From assembly GCA_019649035.1 (NCBI GenBank), contig BMAT01000359.1, forward strand, positions 121,997-152,993: a stretch of 30,997 nt of DNA, given 5' to 3'. This document shows, one piece after another, positions 10,472 through 23,770 of this stretch. Under the pieces are notes generated by a model, which had not been told where the DNA came from, did not search any database, and was given only the letters and a program-made list of their open reading frames with translations. A program made the position numbers and the translations under genes. Numbering within the stretch: position 1 is the first letter of the stretch; every line of letters begins with the position of its first letter. This DNA comes from Elysia marginata (lineage: Eukaryota; Mollusca; Gastropoda; Plakobranchidae).

Positions 10472-10474
10472 TAA

Positions 10475-11849
10475 CGCTTCTTAGTTTGAAAAAAAATGAA
10501 ACAGCTGTTCAGATTTCGCCACCACCTTTACTTCATAATAATACCGTTTGGGGATTTGAAAATCATTGCGTTCCTTTTTTTTTATACTCATTTTGATAAC
10601 ATTGTGGCTAAAATAATTTTAATTAGCTTTTTTACGAAGAGTAGTGAATCGACTAAGTCATATTTTATCTGAAAGGATTATACTCATCTTGAACAAAATA
10701 AATATCTAAACGTTCTACATTCTGCACTCAAAAATGTCAGGCACTGACATAGATCAGTCTTTATACGTGAAGCGTACACGCATGAACGCTCTGCTGCTCC
10801 TGATCTCTAACATTACAAGATAAACAAATTTAAGTTGTGGTTCGCTGGCTGCTGCGTTGCACAAATTGATTGCCGTTTACTGTGTGAAAGGCTCGAAACA
10901 ACACCTGCATCCAATTAAACAAAACATTTCATCAAACCATGAAATAACTTGTATGTCCACCTACTAAATCATAGGATTAAAATAGAAACAAAGAGTAAGA
11001 GCTTGTTTTCTTTCTCTGAGAGCAAAGTGTAATTTACGACCACTCTGCTGTAAACTCTGAACCAGTTCATGCCAGTAAAGCCTACCAAAGTTATACGTGT
11101 ACCTACAGAATAAATAGGGCAATGTGAATATCTTAAAACATTTTTTTCCTTTTAGACCCCCCGCTTCCATCATTGATATTTCTTCATTCTGTTCATAAAA
11201 ATCTTTAAGAATTAGTGCCAATTTTAGAAAGTCTCAATGCAATATCTTTTAGTTCTCACAAGTGATTTTATTATTATCTTGACTTAACTTAATTTTTTCT
11301 CTATAGGGAGAGGCTACAGCCTTTTATATTTATTCAGGTTGACACCAGTGTTTCGAAAAGTAAGGGCACATTCAATGTTTAATGACATTATTTGTATTCA
11401 CGCTTGTAATTAAACTTGCACTCAATGAACGCATTTTGCCTTCACTTCTAATAATGTCCGGAAACATCGAGCATGGGTTATTACCATAGTTTTGTTTATT
11501 ATTGTTTTAGAATACCACAGTTTGATGGATGAGAGTCAAAAGGTTCTATCTACAAATAGATTTCAAGCACAAAGGCGATATTTTCATTGTGACCGCGGTA
11601 TCAATATATCTTCAAATAAATAATGAGTAAATTTGTTGTAATAAAATACTTTATATCTCCGGCATTTTACAAATCCAGTAGTTGTGCTCTAGTATAATTT
11701 ATCCCCCTTCCTCCCTAACAGTCAATATTCGGGTACGATCCATTTAAATTTAAGCCACTGCCATTCAAACCACTAAAATGTAACATGATTGAAAGATTTT
11801 AAAGATATGAAATTAGCAGTGGAGAGAAGTAGGATTTAAGACTTAAGTG
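10475..11849. other. Non-coding stretch, no element recognised
   Basis: AT-rich sequence with poly-T runs and no coding frame resembling a known protein. Confidence 0.4.
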
Positions 11850-11990
11850 GAAATGCTCGAAATGCCTGGCATAGTATGACTCGAACCCTCGGCTTATTGT
11901 AGCGTCGTCAACCACCACCTTGCCACTGATAGAAACATAGCTTATACCATGTCACCACTACGCTGCTTAGAATAGAAGTTTGGTGAAGGT
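11850..11990 (-). mobile_element. tRNA-like SINE relic, minus strand
   Basis: On the minus strand a B-box match GGTTCGAGTC lies at 11887-11878, preceded at tRNA-like distance by TGGCAAGGTGG (11925-11915), an A-box-like sequence. A second A-box-like GCGTAGTGGTGA lies further upstream near 11965-11954. Downstream of the B-box is GCCAGGCATTTCGAGCATTT, not a tRNA acceptor stem, so this looks like a SINE head rather than a working tRNA. Ends and target duplications were not resolved. Confidence 0.45.
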
Positions 11991-14930
11991 CCTTGCTAAG
12001 ATGTAGCGTGACATTTAAGCCACCTTGACTCGGCATAGATATTGATATTAGGATAAAAGCCATATTAGCTACTTTGGCTGAGTATCGGTTCTAATAAATA
12101 ATGGATTTGATCGTCGAGTGTTTTCCCCCATTCGTTCACCAAGTGTGCGTTAGAAGATTTTTTTTTTCACTATAATATTTCAGCGCGATTTGCACACTTG
12201 TTACCCCTGCTTACCACGGCAGGTGGATGGGGGACTTTGAGCAGGATTTGATGTTACAGTGTAGTATGTATTTATTTCTTGAACGCACTATAACTTTTCA
12301 CATTCTACTTCGGAACCAACTGACACACTGCCCTAGTTTAATAGCGTAGAATTAAGAACAGACACTTAACACAATAACAGGAGTAGCTGCCTTGATCCTT
12401 TAATATTTACATTAAAGTTTGTTTAAGGCGGCCCTTAACAGCAAATTATTTCCAGAGTTCTATATTGCCCTAACTAACTACACTAACAACCAAAATGAGA
12501 AGAATGACTAGGACTGTCAATGGTCTAATTTGTTTATGTTCAGGTTGACAGGCCTGGGTTTAAATACAGCTTACTGTGAACACTGTGTGTGCGGATTGAA
12601 ATAAATGTTTCGAATGCAAATAAGTAGGTATCATTTTTCCGTAGGTGGTTCAAATGGCTTGTTTAGATTCAGTGGTTCGAGTGATATGCCTTTTTGGGGA
12701 AAGTGGCTTAAACCGATTGCTACCCATTATTCTCACGTCTTAAAGCCGTCAATTTCTCAAAGCTCACTTTCCTTGTACACCGGTACTGAATGGTCACACA
12801 AAATTAACTTCAAGCTGCTGATAAAAACATCGGCCATGTCTTACCTTCCTTCAGTCATCTGTTTCAATATACATATATATGTACAACTTGACTGATTTTA
12901 CTTCATTTAATGTCACAGACATCGGCGAATATCTTTATTTTTCTGTTTCAAGAGCCTAATTTAAAAGTTATTGATTACGACAATTATATCTTAAAGACTG
13001 CATACTTCACTTGTTTGTTATATTATAATGTTAATAACTTCTTCAAGCTTTTCGTCGTGACAATAAAGTTTAAAAAATGTTTACACTTCACTTATTGTTT
13101 AGAACTTCTTTTGTAAATTATTGGTTTCGACATAAAAGCCTAAAATAGTTACGCATTCTTTACGTGATATACATGTAATTCTAAATACCCTTAGCTCGGA
13201 AATGGAGACAGCTTGGATATTTGTTACGTCTCTGTATTCAACCAATCGCTCTTACCATGTCAAACAACGCGTGCCGCTGCCCCTATTGACGTCAGACCAC
13301 TTGTATTTTGTGACAATTTTGAGTATTGCTTTTTTCTTGATAATATTGATGTAGTTCAGTTTTAATATTGGTTGATAATTCGCTTTTAAAATATTGTATT
13401 CATAATTTTAGAATACTTTCAGAGAAGACAATGAATTAATGTATAAAACATCAGTGAAACAACTAACGTGAACATACTGCAACATAATTCCAAATGCAAG
13501 TTTCGGGCATGCGTGTCTTGCGCTTAGTCAACCATTTACAATCATGGATATGTGAAAGTTATACGGCCAGAAGAAATCGATAGATCTTACACCAAAGGAC
13601 TAACATCACACAATGAACGTGGATGCACTAAGCTAACCACGCGCTCAGGCTCAGGAATCCATTAAACTATGATCCAATGCGGAAAAGAAACGCACGTGAG
13701 AATAAAATATTGAAACTTTCTGTCTATGTACAACATTTGTAGACAAAAATTGCCTTGTACACGTCAGACACATATCTATTTTCGACAGAAATCCACAATC
13801 GGCTCAATGATTTAACTTCAGATAAAGCTTCCGATACTGTTCTGGTTTTATCATTAAACACAATGATAAACTGCGTGGCATGCTCGGGATGGTGGCTAGT
13901 CAAATAAAAAGCACACGGCTTTCCCTTATTTACACTGTCTCTTCTATTTACAATACCTTTCCTTTTACACACGACGTTTAAGTAGAACGCAGAGAGCGCG
14001 CGCATAAATTTACAGTTATCTCTCTCCCTACTGCCTCAAAATTTGAAAATAAGACACATGGGCTTAGAGCTCTCGCTTATGTTTGCACTCACACCGGCAC
14101 AGTTCACATTTTTCAGTAGGCCCTGGATCTAGATTTATGTCTTATAATGAAGACACCACTAATCTTTACGTCTGAACCCAGACCTAGAACTACATAACGC
14201 TACTTTACTTGCGAAACATAAGCCCTTCAGATAAAACAAGAATTTAAACTTTACGAAAGAAACAAAACATTCTAACATCGAACGAACAAAGAAAAGTAAA
14301 CACGACCAGAAAGGCCTGAAGCGGGTGGGGTGGGGGGGTAGATGATTAGAAATGTGCATATCAATATTGAAAGATAGAAAAAGAAGTAACTCTGTTTTGG
14401 CTTGCAGCTAACACAAGGGCCATTCCTGGAGAGAAATATATTGTGTCTTAGAAGAAGGATTAGGGCGTTTGGAGGGAAGGGGTGCATACCAAATAAAGCG
14501 GAGAAGTTATAGATAACAGTTGAGCGAAAAGTTATTTCAGTGACTGGGCGTTTAATATACGACTGTCACAAGTGCACTAAAAACAAAGTCCCATCAGGGA
14601 AGAAAACAAAACACAAAAAGTTTTCACCCTATATGTAGTAAAGGCCTCAGGCATCTGGAATCGGACGCCTCTTTCATTCTTGATTCTGAATTCATAACTG
14701 AAAGCCTCAAGCGAAGCGAGCATGAATAGAACTTTGATGACTCAATCTTTTAAAAGATATCATTTAGTTAGCAGTCCCGCTTTTTTAAGGAAAGAAAAAT
14801 GCAGGAACGTGTTTAATAATCGGAAAGATTTTTGTGAACACTCGCAAAAATAATAGCTCTGATAGATATCTATTATAAACGTGTAAACAAAATTGATCGG
14901 TTGAACGAAATCAATTGATATATATTTTAG
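11991..14930. other. Non-coding stretch with few marked signals
   Basis: No gene supported. A CCAAT at 13242-13246 and a perfect TGACGTCA at 13287-13294 lie about 45 bases apart in a relatively GC-richer patch. The rest is AT-rich and without recognised repeats. Confidence 0.4.
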
Positions 14931-14940
14931 ACAGAGACAG

Positions 14941-15008
14941 ATAAATAGATAGATGGATAGGTAAGTAGGTAGATAGATGCATACATAAATACATACATGG
15001 ATAGAAAC

Positions 15009-15059
<51 letters not shown>

Positions 15060-15090
15060 TATAGATAGATAGATAGATAGATAGATAGAT
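14941..15090. repeat. (GATA)n microsatellite
   Basis: Degenerate GATA/GTAG/CATA units grade into about 20 near-perfect GATA repeats broken by one TATA. Tyr/Leu/Ser-rich frames on the minus strand across it are artefacts of the repeat. Confidence 0.97.
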
Positions 15091-18000
15091 GAGGATGCGT
15101 GACAATTCCAAAATATAACAATTGTAATTGTCTTAAAAGCCTAAAATAATAAACGAAGATCGCAGATTTTTGCAGCGTAAAAGGAGGGAAAAGTTCTGTT
15201 TGATAGAGTCGAGGTGCAAGCAGACACGCTATCGGTGAATAGAAAAGAATCCCCTAAGATAAGAGGGCTGAACTATAAGTTAGTGGAAAAAAATAGTTCC
15301 CAGCATCTATTAAGCATATGCACACAATATAGTTAAGCTCCTTGATACAAAATAAACATACGACACGCTCAAAATGCAAATCTTCACTACTCCAGGATCA
15401 ACAAGTTCAGCCTTGAATAAAATGGACAACGTTCCTGTGAAAGTCGTTACCATAAATAGGATAACAGGAATATCATGCACTATGGTAGAAAAGGTCAAAA
15501 TGGTGTAACTTCTCGACTAGCGATAATAAATGTGCTACAGTAACTGGTGAAGGCATTATCTGAAAAAAAAATCTACATAATTTTATCTAGAATAGTAGTG
15601 TGTGAGAATTTTCACCAACAGCAACGAGCGGACAACCTAAAACTAATAATCTTGTCGGCGTTGATAAACTTTCTCATGCTACAGGACTGGTGGGCCCTTG
15701 AGCCATTACAAAGCCTTCAGGTTGAACGAACTCTAGGTTATCCCATGTCTAACCGAGAAAAAGCGTTCAATAATGTGCTTTACTGAAGCCAGTATGCCTG
15801 TAGCTCATTGTATTGCCAAATCAGCTACATTGTATATGGCGTTCGATGAGAGATAAGCAAGTTAAATCAACTACTCAAGATTGACCTACACCCGTTGCGT
15901 AAATATACGTAAATAAGCACAATATAAATTATAAACTTCTTCCTTACCTCGGGAATCGGCTTAACTGATTAAAAAATAATGTTGGGCTACGGTTAAAGCA
16001 ATATAAAACAGACACCCCAGTCTTCGAATCTTTTCTCTGAAATTCAAAAAACATGTACCAAAAGAAAGAGCGAAAATAAAAGTGGGAGGAACTACAAAGT
16101 ACTGAAAGAGTAGATATTTCATTGTATCATCAATGTACAATATTTTTAAATAAAAGAAATGATCTATTCAAAGAATTTGAAGATTTTTGCGATACTCATA
16201 CTGTTGCAGTCCGATCTTAACACTTTTACGGCAACATAAACGTGTATGTAACTTGTAAGTAGCTCGGATCGATTCCTCTAACCGCTCACCAGAAGCAGAC
16301 GTGCAGCAGCTATTATGGGTTGCAAAGACAGGGTAATTAAGAACCATGAGAAAGTCGGCTTCCGCTGACACCTTCTGGTTTCGCTGAAGCCACCGGGAAC
16401 GGTGATAATTAGGGCACTCTTACATAATCCGTTCAACCTAATTTTACCACATCTATTAGTGCGTGTTGTTAGCCTAACATACTTTCTACCATGCTTGCTA
16501 TGGTCCCTTTAAACTAACCTGTATCTTTCCTTGAAAAAAGGGAAAAAAGCAAATACTTCAATTTTGTGATATTGGGCGTGAATGAAAAAAAATGCATCAA
16601 ACTATATAAGTGCAGCTTTTTTAGACCCTAAGAAGTTAAAAAAAAACTTTATCTTGCCAATTAACCAAACAATAAGATGGTTTCCTTTAAGCATAGTACA
16701 AGAGAGAAGGAAGTTCGGAACCTTAGAAGGCGTCAAGGAACGGAAAATGTGACTGCTTCTCAGCATTTCACAAAGCTGTGTAACTTCCTACATGCCTTGA
16801 GATTTGCATTGTTTACAAAGGAAAAGGCTCTTTCATTACTGGCTGCTTCACGCGGATTAACCAAAATTACCTTGCCAGCGGGGTTTTAGGGGGATTATAA
16901 GGATTTTCCACCTTGTCAAAATTACTGCTTCTCCTTTCTTGTCTATAGAACTTAGAAAAATGTGTGCAAGAAGCATTGAAGTGTTAAGGCGGTTTACTAA
17001 GAGCGGACATTTGAGAAAGACGAGAATATTTACGGCAAGCAATAACTTGAATGATCAGCGATAGGCTTAGCTCCATAAATGGCCACAAACAATACAATCT
17101 TGATATTGGAGTTTCCTTTTTTTTTCATTAACACGGGTTTTGTTTCAAGTTCAGATGTTAGGAGTCACTGACCAGATCTACTTGTGACACTTAATGGAAA
17201 TAGCAACAGCCAAGGTGGTTTGGTTTACAAAGTGGGTTTAAACTACCGTAGGACAAAATAATGAATGTCCCGCTTCCTCGGATTACACTTGGCTAGTTCG
17301 ATCTAGTTTGTAGCACACCTACTAAAAACATGAATATGAGTAGCAACTCTTGTTGCATTTCCGGACACAACCAATTGTTGAGTCTCCCTATTTAGTCAAT
17401 CCGACACGGTCAAAGCAAAAAATAGCAATAATTATAGATAACTGTGTTCTTTGTTTTCGATTGTTTTTTTTTTTTCGTTGTTTTTTAGGAGAGGAAAAGG
17501 GGAGGGGGTGGGGTGAAACAGTGACCCGAACAAAGAAAGCCTTAAAATTTAGCTTCAAGGTCTATTAGCGTTTCCATCAAAGATAGAACGATTTCAGCTG
17601 ACTTCCTTAATAGAAGATTTCGGCAAAACCCACCAAACTGACTTATAAAAGATGAATTGTTTTGGTTGCTGCTCTAATGGGGTATCAGCTCTCACGTTAT
17701 TGTGCATGAATAGAGAGATAAAATTGCGCAACGCAGAAAATTAAGTCAGGGTGTAACTGTAAATCTTACTGGGATGAAGAAACAAGGCTGCGTTAAAACA
17801 TCTTCGACGCGAAAGCACAATGCCACGCAAGCTCATCTTAAAGTATCTGTAGCGTACATGAGTTCTCACAGGCATGTCCAACCAGCCTAGTTTTCAACTA
17901 GATCTAGGCGAGAATTTTTTATCTCCATATTAATTTTTTTATGCCAAAGCAGAACTCTCTACGCACACAACGCCTTATAAAGTATTTCAAGTAGATTTGT

Positions 18001-19279
18001 TTCACAGGTAGGTTTAAATGCCTTAATGCTACGAACAGTTCCATCCTTTTTTGAAGGGTTGGTCTTTCAATATTTTCCGTCCGGTCGAAGCTCATTAGGC
18101 ACATTCTTCTAATCTGGGAAATTGTATATGTACTGAATCGTTATGGTAGGTTTGTTTGGAGAGACACTGTATACACATGACAAGGATATCACAAGGCTCG
18201 GCTCTTGATCGACAAGCTGCGATGCTCGGCTGGACTTATTTATTTTATCAGGCAAGCAGTATGGCCCCAATACGATCTTTTCACCTCTAAAGATCTTGAT
18301 CATTGATTCAAAGGAAAACATCTCTCACAATTTAATTATTCTATAAATGTTTGATTCTGAAAAGCCTTGGACAATAGAAAGTTTCCATGGCATCTTTGAA
18401 AGCCTGTTGTTCTTTGGAATTATACTCCAGTTTTGAGATAACACAGGTGATAAACAAACGAGACGGGTGCAATTTTGGGCTTCCGATGCGCCATAAGGCT
18501 TCATATTCAAAATATATTACATTTACAAAGAGAAGACCAATCTTTACGTTACCCAAGTAGTGATCGTTTGAAAGTTTTGAATGGAAAGGCAATTAGTGTC
18601 TATCCCCATGATTTCTTGATCGGAGCAAGAGAGTGAATTTTCAATAAATTGTTTTCAGCAGTGTTAACTTGCTCAGAGAGAGGGGAGGGGGAAAGGCGGA
18701 CCGTTAAGTTTAACTTAGACTTATGTTAGAAGCATTATTACAAGCATAAAAGTAATATAAGGAAAATAGATTTATTTCAGAGGGTTTACAAAGAAATCGC
18801 TTACAGCGCTTACTTTTGACACTATTTTCAGGTTAAAAGATCAATCAACTACATTCAAACAATTAAGGTACTGTATAAGTAACTGCGATGTTAAAGGGGT
18901 CTAAAACAACTGACAGGGCATTAAAAACGATTTGTTTAAAAACAGTTTTAAGCTGCAGCACTCATGGAGCATCGTTGTCGTGATCGATAAGTTTCTCGGG
19001 GTTGTGTCCGCGAAGCCATTCGAACTGAAGACGCCCAGACACTGGCGTGTATTGTGCAGTAATGCACAACTTAGTGTTCCCTGGTTGTTTGACTATGTTT
19101 TAAATCAATAACATTCAATGGCCAAGGCTACCTATTCGCGTTATGAACGCCCCGGCCCATATCGATGCACTTGTGATAAAAATAATTATGTTGACGTAGC
19201 GAATTTTCTCGAGAAACAAATAAAGGAGTACAGAATGGAATACAATGGACCCTTTGGACCCAGCTTGAGGATCTTGACT
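15091..19279. other. Long non-coding stretch, no element recognised
   Basis: Only short frames of fewer than about 85 codons, none with a recognisable domain or convincing splice context. Ordinary AT-rich sequence with homopolymer runs, for example near 17465 and 17110. Confidence 0.4.
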
Positions 19280-19947
19280 NNNNNNNNNNNNNNNNNNNNN
19301 NNNNNNNNNNNNNNNNNNNNNNNNNNNNNNNNNNNNNNNNNNNNNNNNNNNNNNNNNNNNNNNNNNNNNNNNNNNNNNNNNNNNNNNNNNNNNNNNNNNN
19401 NNNNNNNNNNNNNNNNNNNNNNNNNNNNNNNNNNNNNNNNNNNNNNNNNNNNNNNNNNNNNNNNNNNNNNNNNNNNNNNNNNNNNNNNNNNNNNNNNNNN
19501 NNNNNNNNNNNNNNNNNNNNNNNNNNNNNNNNNNNNNNNNNNNNNNNNNNNNNNNNNNNNNNNNNNNNNNNNNNNNNNNNNNNNNNNNNNNNNNNNNNNN
19601 NNNNNNNNNNNNNNNNNNNNNNNNNNNNNNNNNNNNNNNNNNNNNNNNNNNNNNNNNNNNNNNNNNNNNNNNNNNNNNNNNNNNNNNNNNNNNNNNNNNN
19701 NNNNNNNNNNNNNNNNNNNNNNNNNNNNNNNNNNNNNNNNNNNNNNNNNNNNNNNNNNNNNNNNNNNNNNNNNNNNNNNNNNNNNNNNNNNNNNNNNNNN
19801 NNNNNNNNNNNNNNNNNNNNNNNNNNNNNNNNNNNNNNNNNNNNNNNNNNNNNNNNNNNNNNNNNNNNNNNNNNNNNNNNNNNNNNNNNNNNNNNNNNNN
19901 NNNNNNNNNNNNNNNNNNNNNNNNNNNNNNNNNNNNNNNNNNNNNNN
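19280..19947. other. Assembly gap (668 N)
   Basis: A run of N. Open frames spanning it on both strands are artefacts of unknown bases. The right flank is a LINE end, so the missing sequence is probably repetitive. Confidence 0.99.
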
Positions 19948-20055
19948 TGTTAAGCGGATGGCCCAGGATAGAGAGAGATGGAGGGGCTTTGTTGACGGCC
20001 TATACCCTGCTCCAGGGTGAGAAAGGCAAAGAAGAAGAAGAAGAAGAAGAAGAAG
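19948..20055 (+). pseudogene. LINE 3' end with (GAA)n tail, truncated by the gap
   Basis: Right after the gap the frame reads KRMAQDRERWRGFVDGL and ends at TGA 20018-20020. This resembles the conserved extreme C-terminus (AxDRxxWRxxVxxL) found behind the reverse transcriptase in several LINE clades. It is followed closely by a GAA repeat at 20031-20055, as expected of a microsatellite-type LINE tail. The body lies in the gap, so whether the copy is intact is unknown. It appears to be a different LINE lineage from the copies at 7.9 kb and 30.8 kb. Confidence 0.6.
20031..20055. repeat. (GAA)n microsatellite, probable LINE tail
   Basis: About eight uninterrupted GAA repeats, ten bases after a LINE stop codon. 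Confidence 0.95.
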
Positions 20056-22909
20056 CGAATTTTCTTTTAAAAAAAAAGGGGGGGGCGAAAAGAATACATA
20101 ATAATGCCCGTTCATGGCAATTAAGTGCAGAATCACTGATCCACACCTGAGAATTTTGATAAAGGACAAAAGAAACACTTTGGAAAAAAGCAAATGTGTT
20201 TTTAATCACTAAAGACCTCTGGTCGGCGCTGAGATCAAAACATACACACACATACATGATACAACAACATATAAAAGTAAAAATAGTTTAAGGCTTGAGA
20301 CATTACTAGCATTTATAACAACTAGACTAAAAGAAAATAACATGTCACATAGAAGCGAAAATAGGACGAAAGTAACGGTTCATGTAAGCATGCAAAGTCG
20401 CATGAGTAATACCACGTCCTATAACAATCGGATCGACCAAAAAAAAAAAAGCCTTGGCTTAAGCCCTCAAGACTAATAGCAATTCGAATCTTGCATACCC
20501 TACAATGCAACAGAAGCATGGCAAACTGAGTGGGAACAACATATTTATGAAGGCATCATCATTGCCAATATAACAGATCCTCCCAGGCTTTAGACTAACG
20601 GCATCGCGAAGAACAACGGGACATTATGATGGCAACATTATCTTTATTATGTTTGCTCCTTTTATTTTTGTTGCTTCAAGATTTTTTTTTTGCTTGTTGC
20701 GCTGAGATTATAAGAATCAATGCTTGCAGTAAAAAAAAAATTAACTTGAAAACAATTTTGAAATTGAACGCACCTCTCTTTTATGAAAATCAACACCCTT
20801 CCTTTCCTCCGTGAATGAGGATAATTAGTCTAGTATGAAAAGTAAATACTGTACTCCGTAATCTACACAGACCAAGATGAAAGTTAGAATTTCTTTATAG
20901 ATATCTATGCACCAATTTCTATTCCACTTCCAGAAAAGATTACTCTTGCTACACCTGGAAACATACACACTGCCGTATATAGGGCATAAAAATGTGCATG
21001 TGTGAAAAACCTATTCAAACTGCAATCTTGTGTTCAAATGGTTATTTTAGTTCCTCGTGCTCGGTGTAAAAAGCTGTTGCGCTAGACAGCCGTGCGTCTG
21101 TGAGAAAGGTTGATGCGGGGTGGTGAGAGAGAGAGAGGGGGGAGAGAGGGGTGCAAAAAACGTGTCGCAGCAGGATTTTCCCTAAGGTAACCAGAAAAGA
21201 AAGAGACTCAAGCAGTAGAGCCACGTCTCTTTAACAAATTGTGTCTCTGGTCTGTGCGAAGGACCAAACACAGAACTTAGAAGCTACTAACAAATATAAA
21301 TGCTCATACAGAACTGAAAAACCCATTCAATATATCCTAAAATATACATGGTAAATATATTACGTGAACAAAACCATGTGCGTCCGTTGGCCTTTTAGTG
21401 AATCAATGTTAGGTGATCTATTCAGTCAAAAAAAGCGATTTGTTATACATGTATTTCTATAACTTACATAAGCCATGAAAACCAGTAAAGTCCGATCACT
21501 ACGCGAAACCCGTATGATTCACATTTAAATTTAATGAACGCGACAATCAGTAATTCAGACATGGGGATTTATCAAATGAACCAAAAGTATAATAACCGAT
21601 GAGGTGAGCTATTCTGTGCACATATCCATTCATTGGGTTTTGAACTGCCAAGTTAAGTCATGGTATCGACCTTTTTTGTACATAATTATCATTGCCACAA
21701 ACACGTCTAGACTAAAACGTAACTAGTAGGATGAAAGCGCAAAGAACGATCTGAAATGTTTTCATTGACGTGATGGTTCTACAGATTTACAAGTAGACAC
21801 AGAGATTCGATTTATCAATCAAATAGGCTAAATGTAGCACTTTATTGGCGTTTTTACTCATTAACATTTTCATTTTACTGGAAGAGCAGAAAAGATATTA
21901 ACTATAAAGACAATCTTACGAAAATAAAATTATTGCTGCCATTGTTTCTCAATCGCACTACAGCATAGATATCGCGTCGATTCTTTTTAAATCTTTTCTT
22001 GCAAAGAATTGCATTGAATTGGTGCGTTTTACGAGTATTTTCCACGATATGTGTCGTTTTCAATACTAAAACATGAAACGTCCCTTGATTGAAAAACATG
22101 ATCATTGATTGACCGAAAGACAAAATATTACCTTTACAGTTATATATTTGGAACAATACGGAGGAATTTTTTTTTATCTTAGGTGTATTTCCCAATCTTA
22201 TTGGTATTTTTTTCGAGGACCAGAAACGCTTTGATCAATGTGCACATTGTAGGGAAGGGTGTAGGTATGCGTGTAAAAAACGCTACACTATCACTAACAG
22301 ACACAAAAATGCCTAGAATATTGAATTTCAGCGTGAAGTGGAACTGGTCTAAACATTAATGAGTCTTATTCTTAATCAATAGTCTAGGGTTTACATGGTC
22401 TATTTTAGGGTTCAACCAGCTGGGAAGTTTGAGAGGCTTTGTTTTAGGATTATGTACTATCTTCAGATTAAGACTGCCTTCGTGGGGCGGCGCAGATAAT
22501 TCCGTACAGTAAGGCTAGTCAATACCCACAATTACAATGTAGCAGTGTGGATTAGGACTTTGACCCTAATACATGTACAAAGTTTATTGTTCTCCACAAA
22601 AGAGAGCCCAGAAAAGCTCTATGGCCGAAAGCAACATAAATATAATGCCATCCCTATTGAAGTTGTGTGACCATGAACATTCGAGTATTTTCTTCCCTCC
22701 TTTATTGCAGTTCGGCACAGGGAAAAAAGAGCTTTTTATACCGCGTATATTCCGCGAATGCTCTAAGCGCTTTTAATATGTTTCCCGACATGCCATTTCA
22801 AACCAAACGACCTTCTGAACTCACAAAGGAGCAACAGTTAAAACAAATCACTCTAGCATATTGACAATATCTTTCACTGACTGCTAATAGACGAGTACTC
22901 ATTTAACGC
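20056..22909. other. Non-coding stretch, no element recognised
   Basis: Homopolymer A and G runs near 20069-20086, a short GA/G-rich tract at 21124-21150, otherwise AT-rich unique-looking sequence. No supported gene. Confidence 0.4.
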
Positions 22910-23045
22910 CTGAGTACAGCGAAAAAATGTGTTTCAATAGCCTTTCTCAAGGACTAAACATGGACCTGCCGAAAGAGTGGCTCAAACCCTGGACCTCTCG
23001 GATTGAAAGCTGAGTATCTACCGTTAGACCAAGACGCCTACTTAT
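22910..23045 (-). mobile_element. tRNA-like SINE relic, minus strand
   Basis: The minus strand reads GGCGTCTTGGTCTAACGGTA (23036-23017), matching a tRNA 5' region and A-box. It continues CAGCTTTCAATCCGAGAGGT, an anticodon-arm-like segment, and then GGGTTTGAGCC, a B-box variant at about 22988-22978. The sequence beyond it (CACTCTTTCGGCAGG, then CCTTGAGAAAGGCTATTGAA) is non-tRNA body. This layout fits a tRNA-derived SINE rather than a functional tRNA. Exact ends were not resolved. Confidence 0.5.
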
Positions 23046-23756
23046 TGTGTACACATTTGTCAATTACAGGTTTTGAGAGATTAAAACGTGAGGCTGTTAT
23101 GCCCTTTCTATGCTAGTGTGCGTTTGTCGATGCCCTCTACATTTAACTTTATGTCAATTCTATCGCCGCGTAAAAACTCTCAATTCGACGACTGTGGGTT
23201 GAATCTAAACAAAACCCATGTTTTTAGACTTGGAAAGTGCGCCCGCCATGTCATCATCCTCGCTGCCACCACAATAGAGCAGTGTATGAAACTAGCGGTA
23301 TGTTAATATCGAGTGTCAAGCAGAGAGCCTCAGTTATATTGGTTGAAATTGCTCTATTCTGAAACACGGTTATCAAGGGAAAGCCATGAGTCCGTAAAGG
23401 GGAAGGGGAAGGCGTTATAATTTATATTCATGTATACCCGTATACCTCATATGAATTATACAAAAAAATAGCGAGAGTGATAAGAGACTTAAATTAAAAT
23501 TGCCACTACAAAGATGAATAAAATTTGGGCCTAATTTATTCCATAACGTTTTTTTTTAATTCTGGTTTGTACCTGTCTTTAACCTGAAAGCGCCCTCTGC
23601 TTACAGTTCATCAGTCTCTATATAAAATAGGAACTTTTGGTAGTTTGTAAGTTAACCACAAACTTCACTGCTGTATCCATAAAACTCAAAACCTTTTAGG
23701 AATTACCCACTGAAAACCCAAAACAAGCTTTCCGTTAATTCTAAGAAAAAGGAAAG

Positions 23757-23770
23757 TCTCTAAACTATTT
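23757..23770 (+). repeat. Left target-site duplication of the SINE
   Basis: TCTCTAAACTATTT, identical to 24024-24037. Confidence 0.9.

Noticed and set aside
14941-15090. CRISPR-like array
   Set aside because: A simple tetranucleotide repeat with no spacers; the genome is eukaryotic.
14911-15121. Tyr/Leu/Ser/Ile-rich minus-strand frames
   Set aside because: Products of the GATA repeat.
15310-15498. Hydrophobic 62-codon minus-strand frame as a membrane protein
   Set aside because: Short, no homologous motif recognised and no supporting splice or expression context.
19118-20193. Frames of about 300 codons on both strands across 19.1-20.2 kb
   Set aside because: Most of their length is N; the real ends are a short unmatched segment on the left and a LINE tail on the right.
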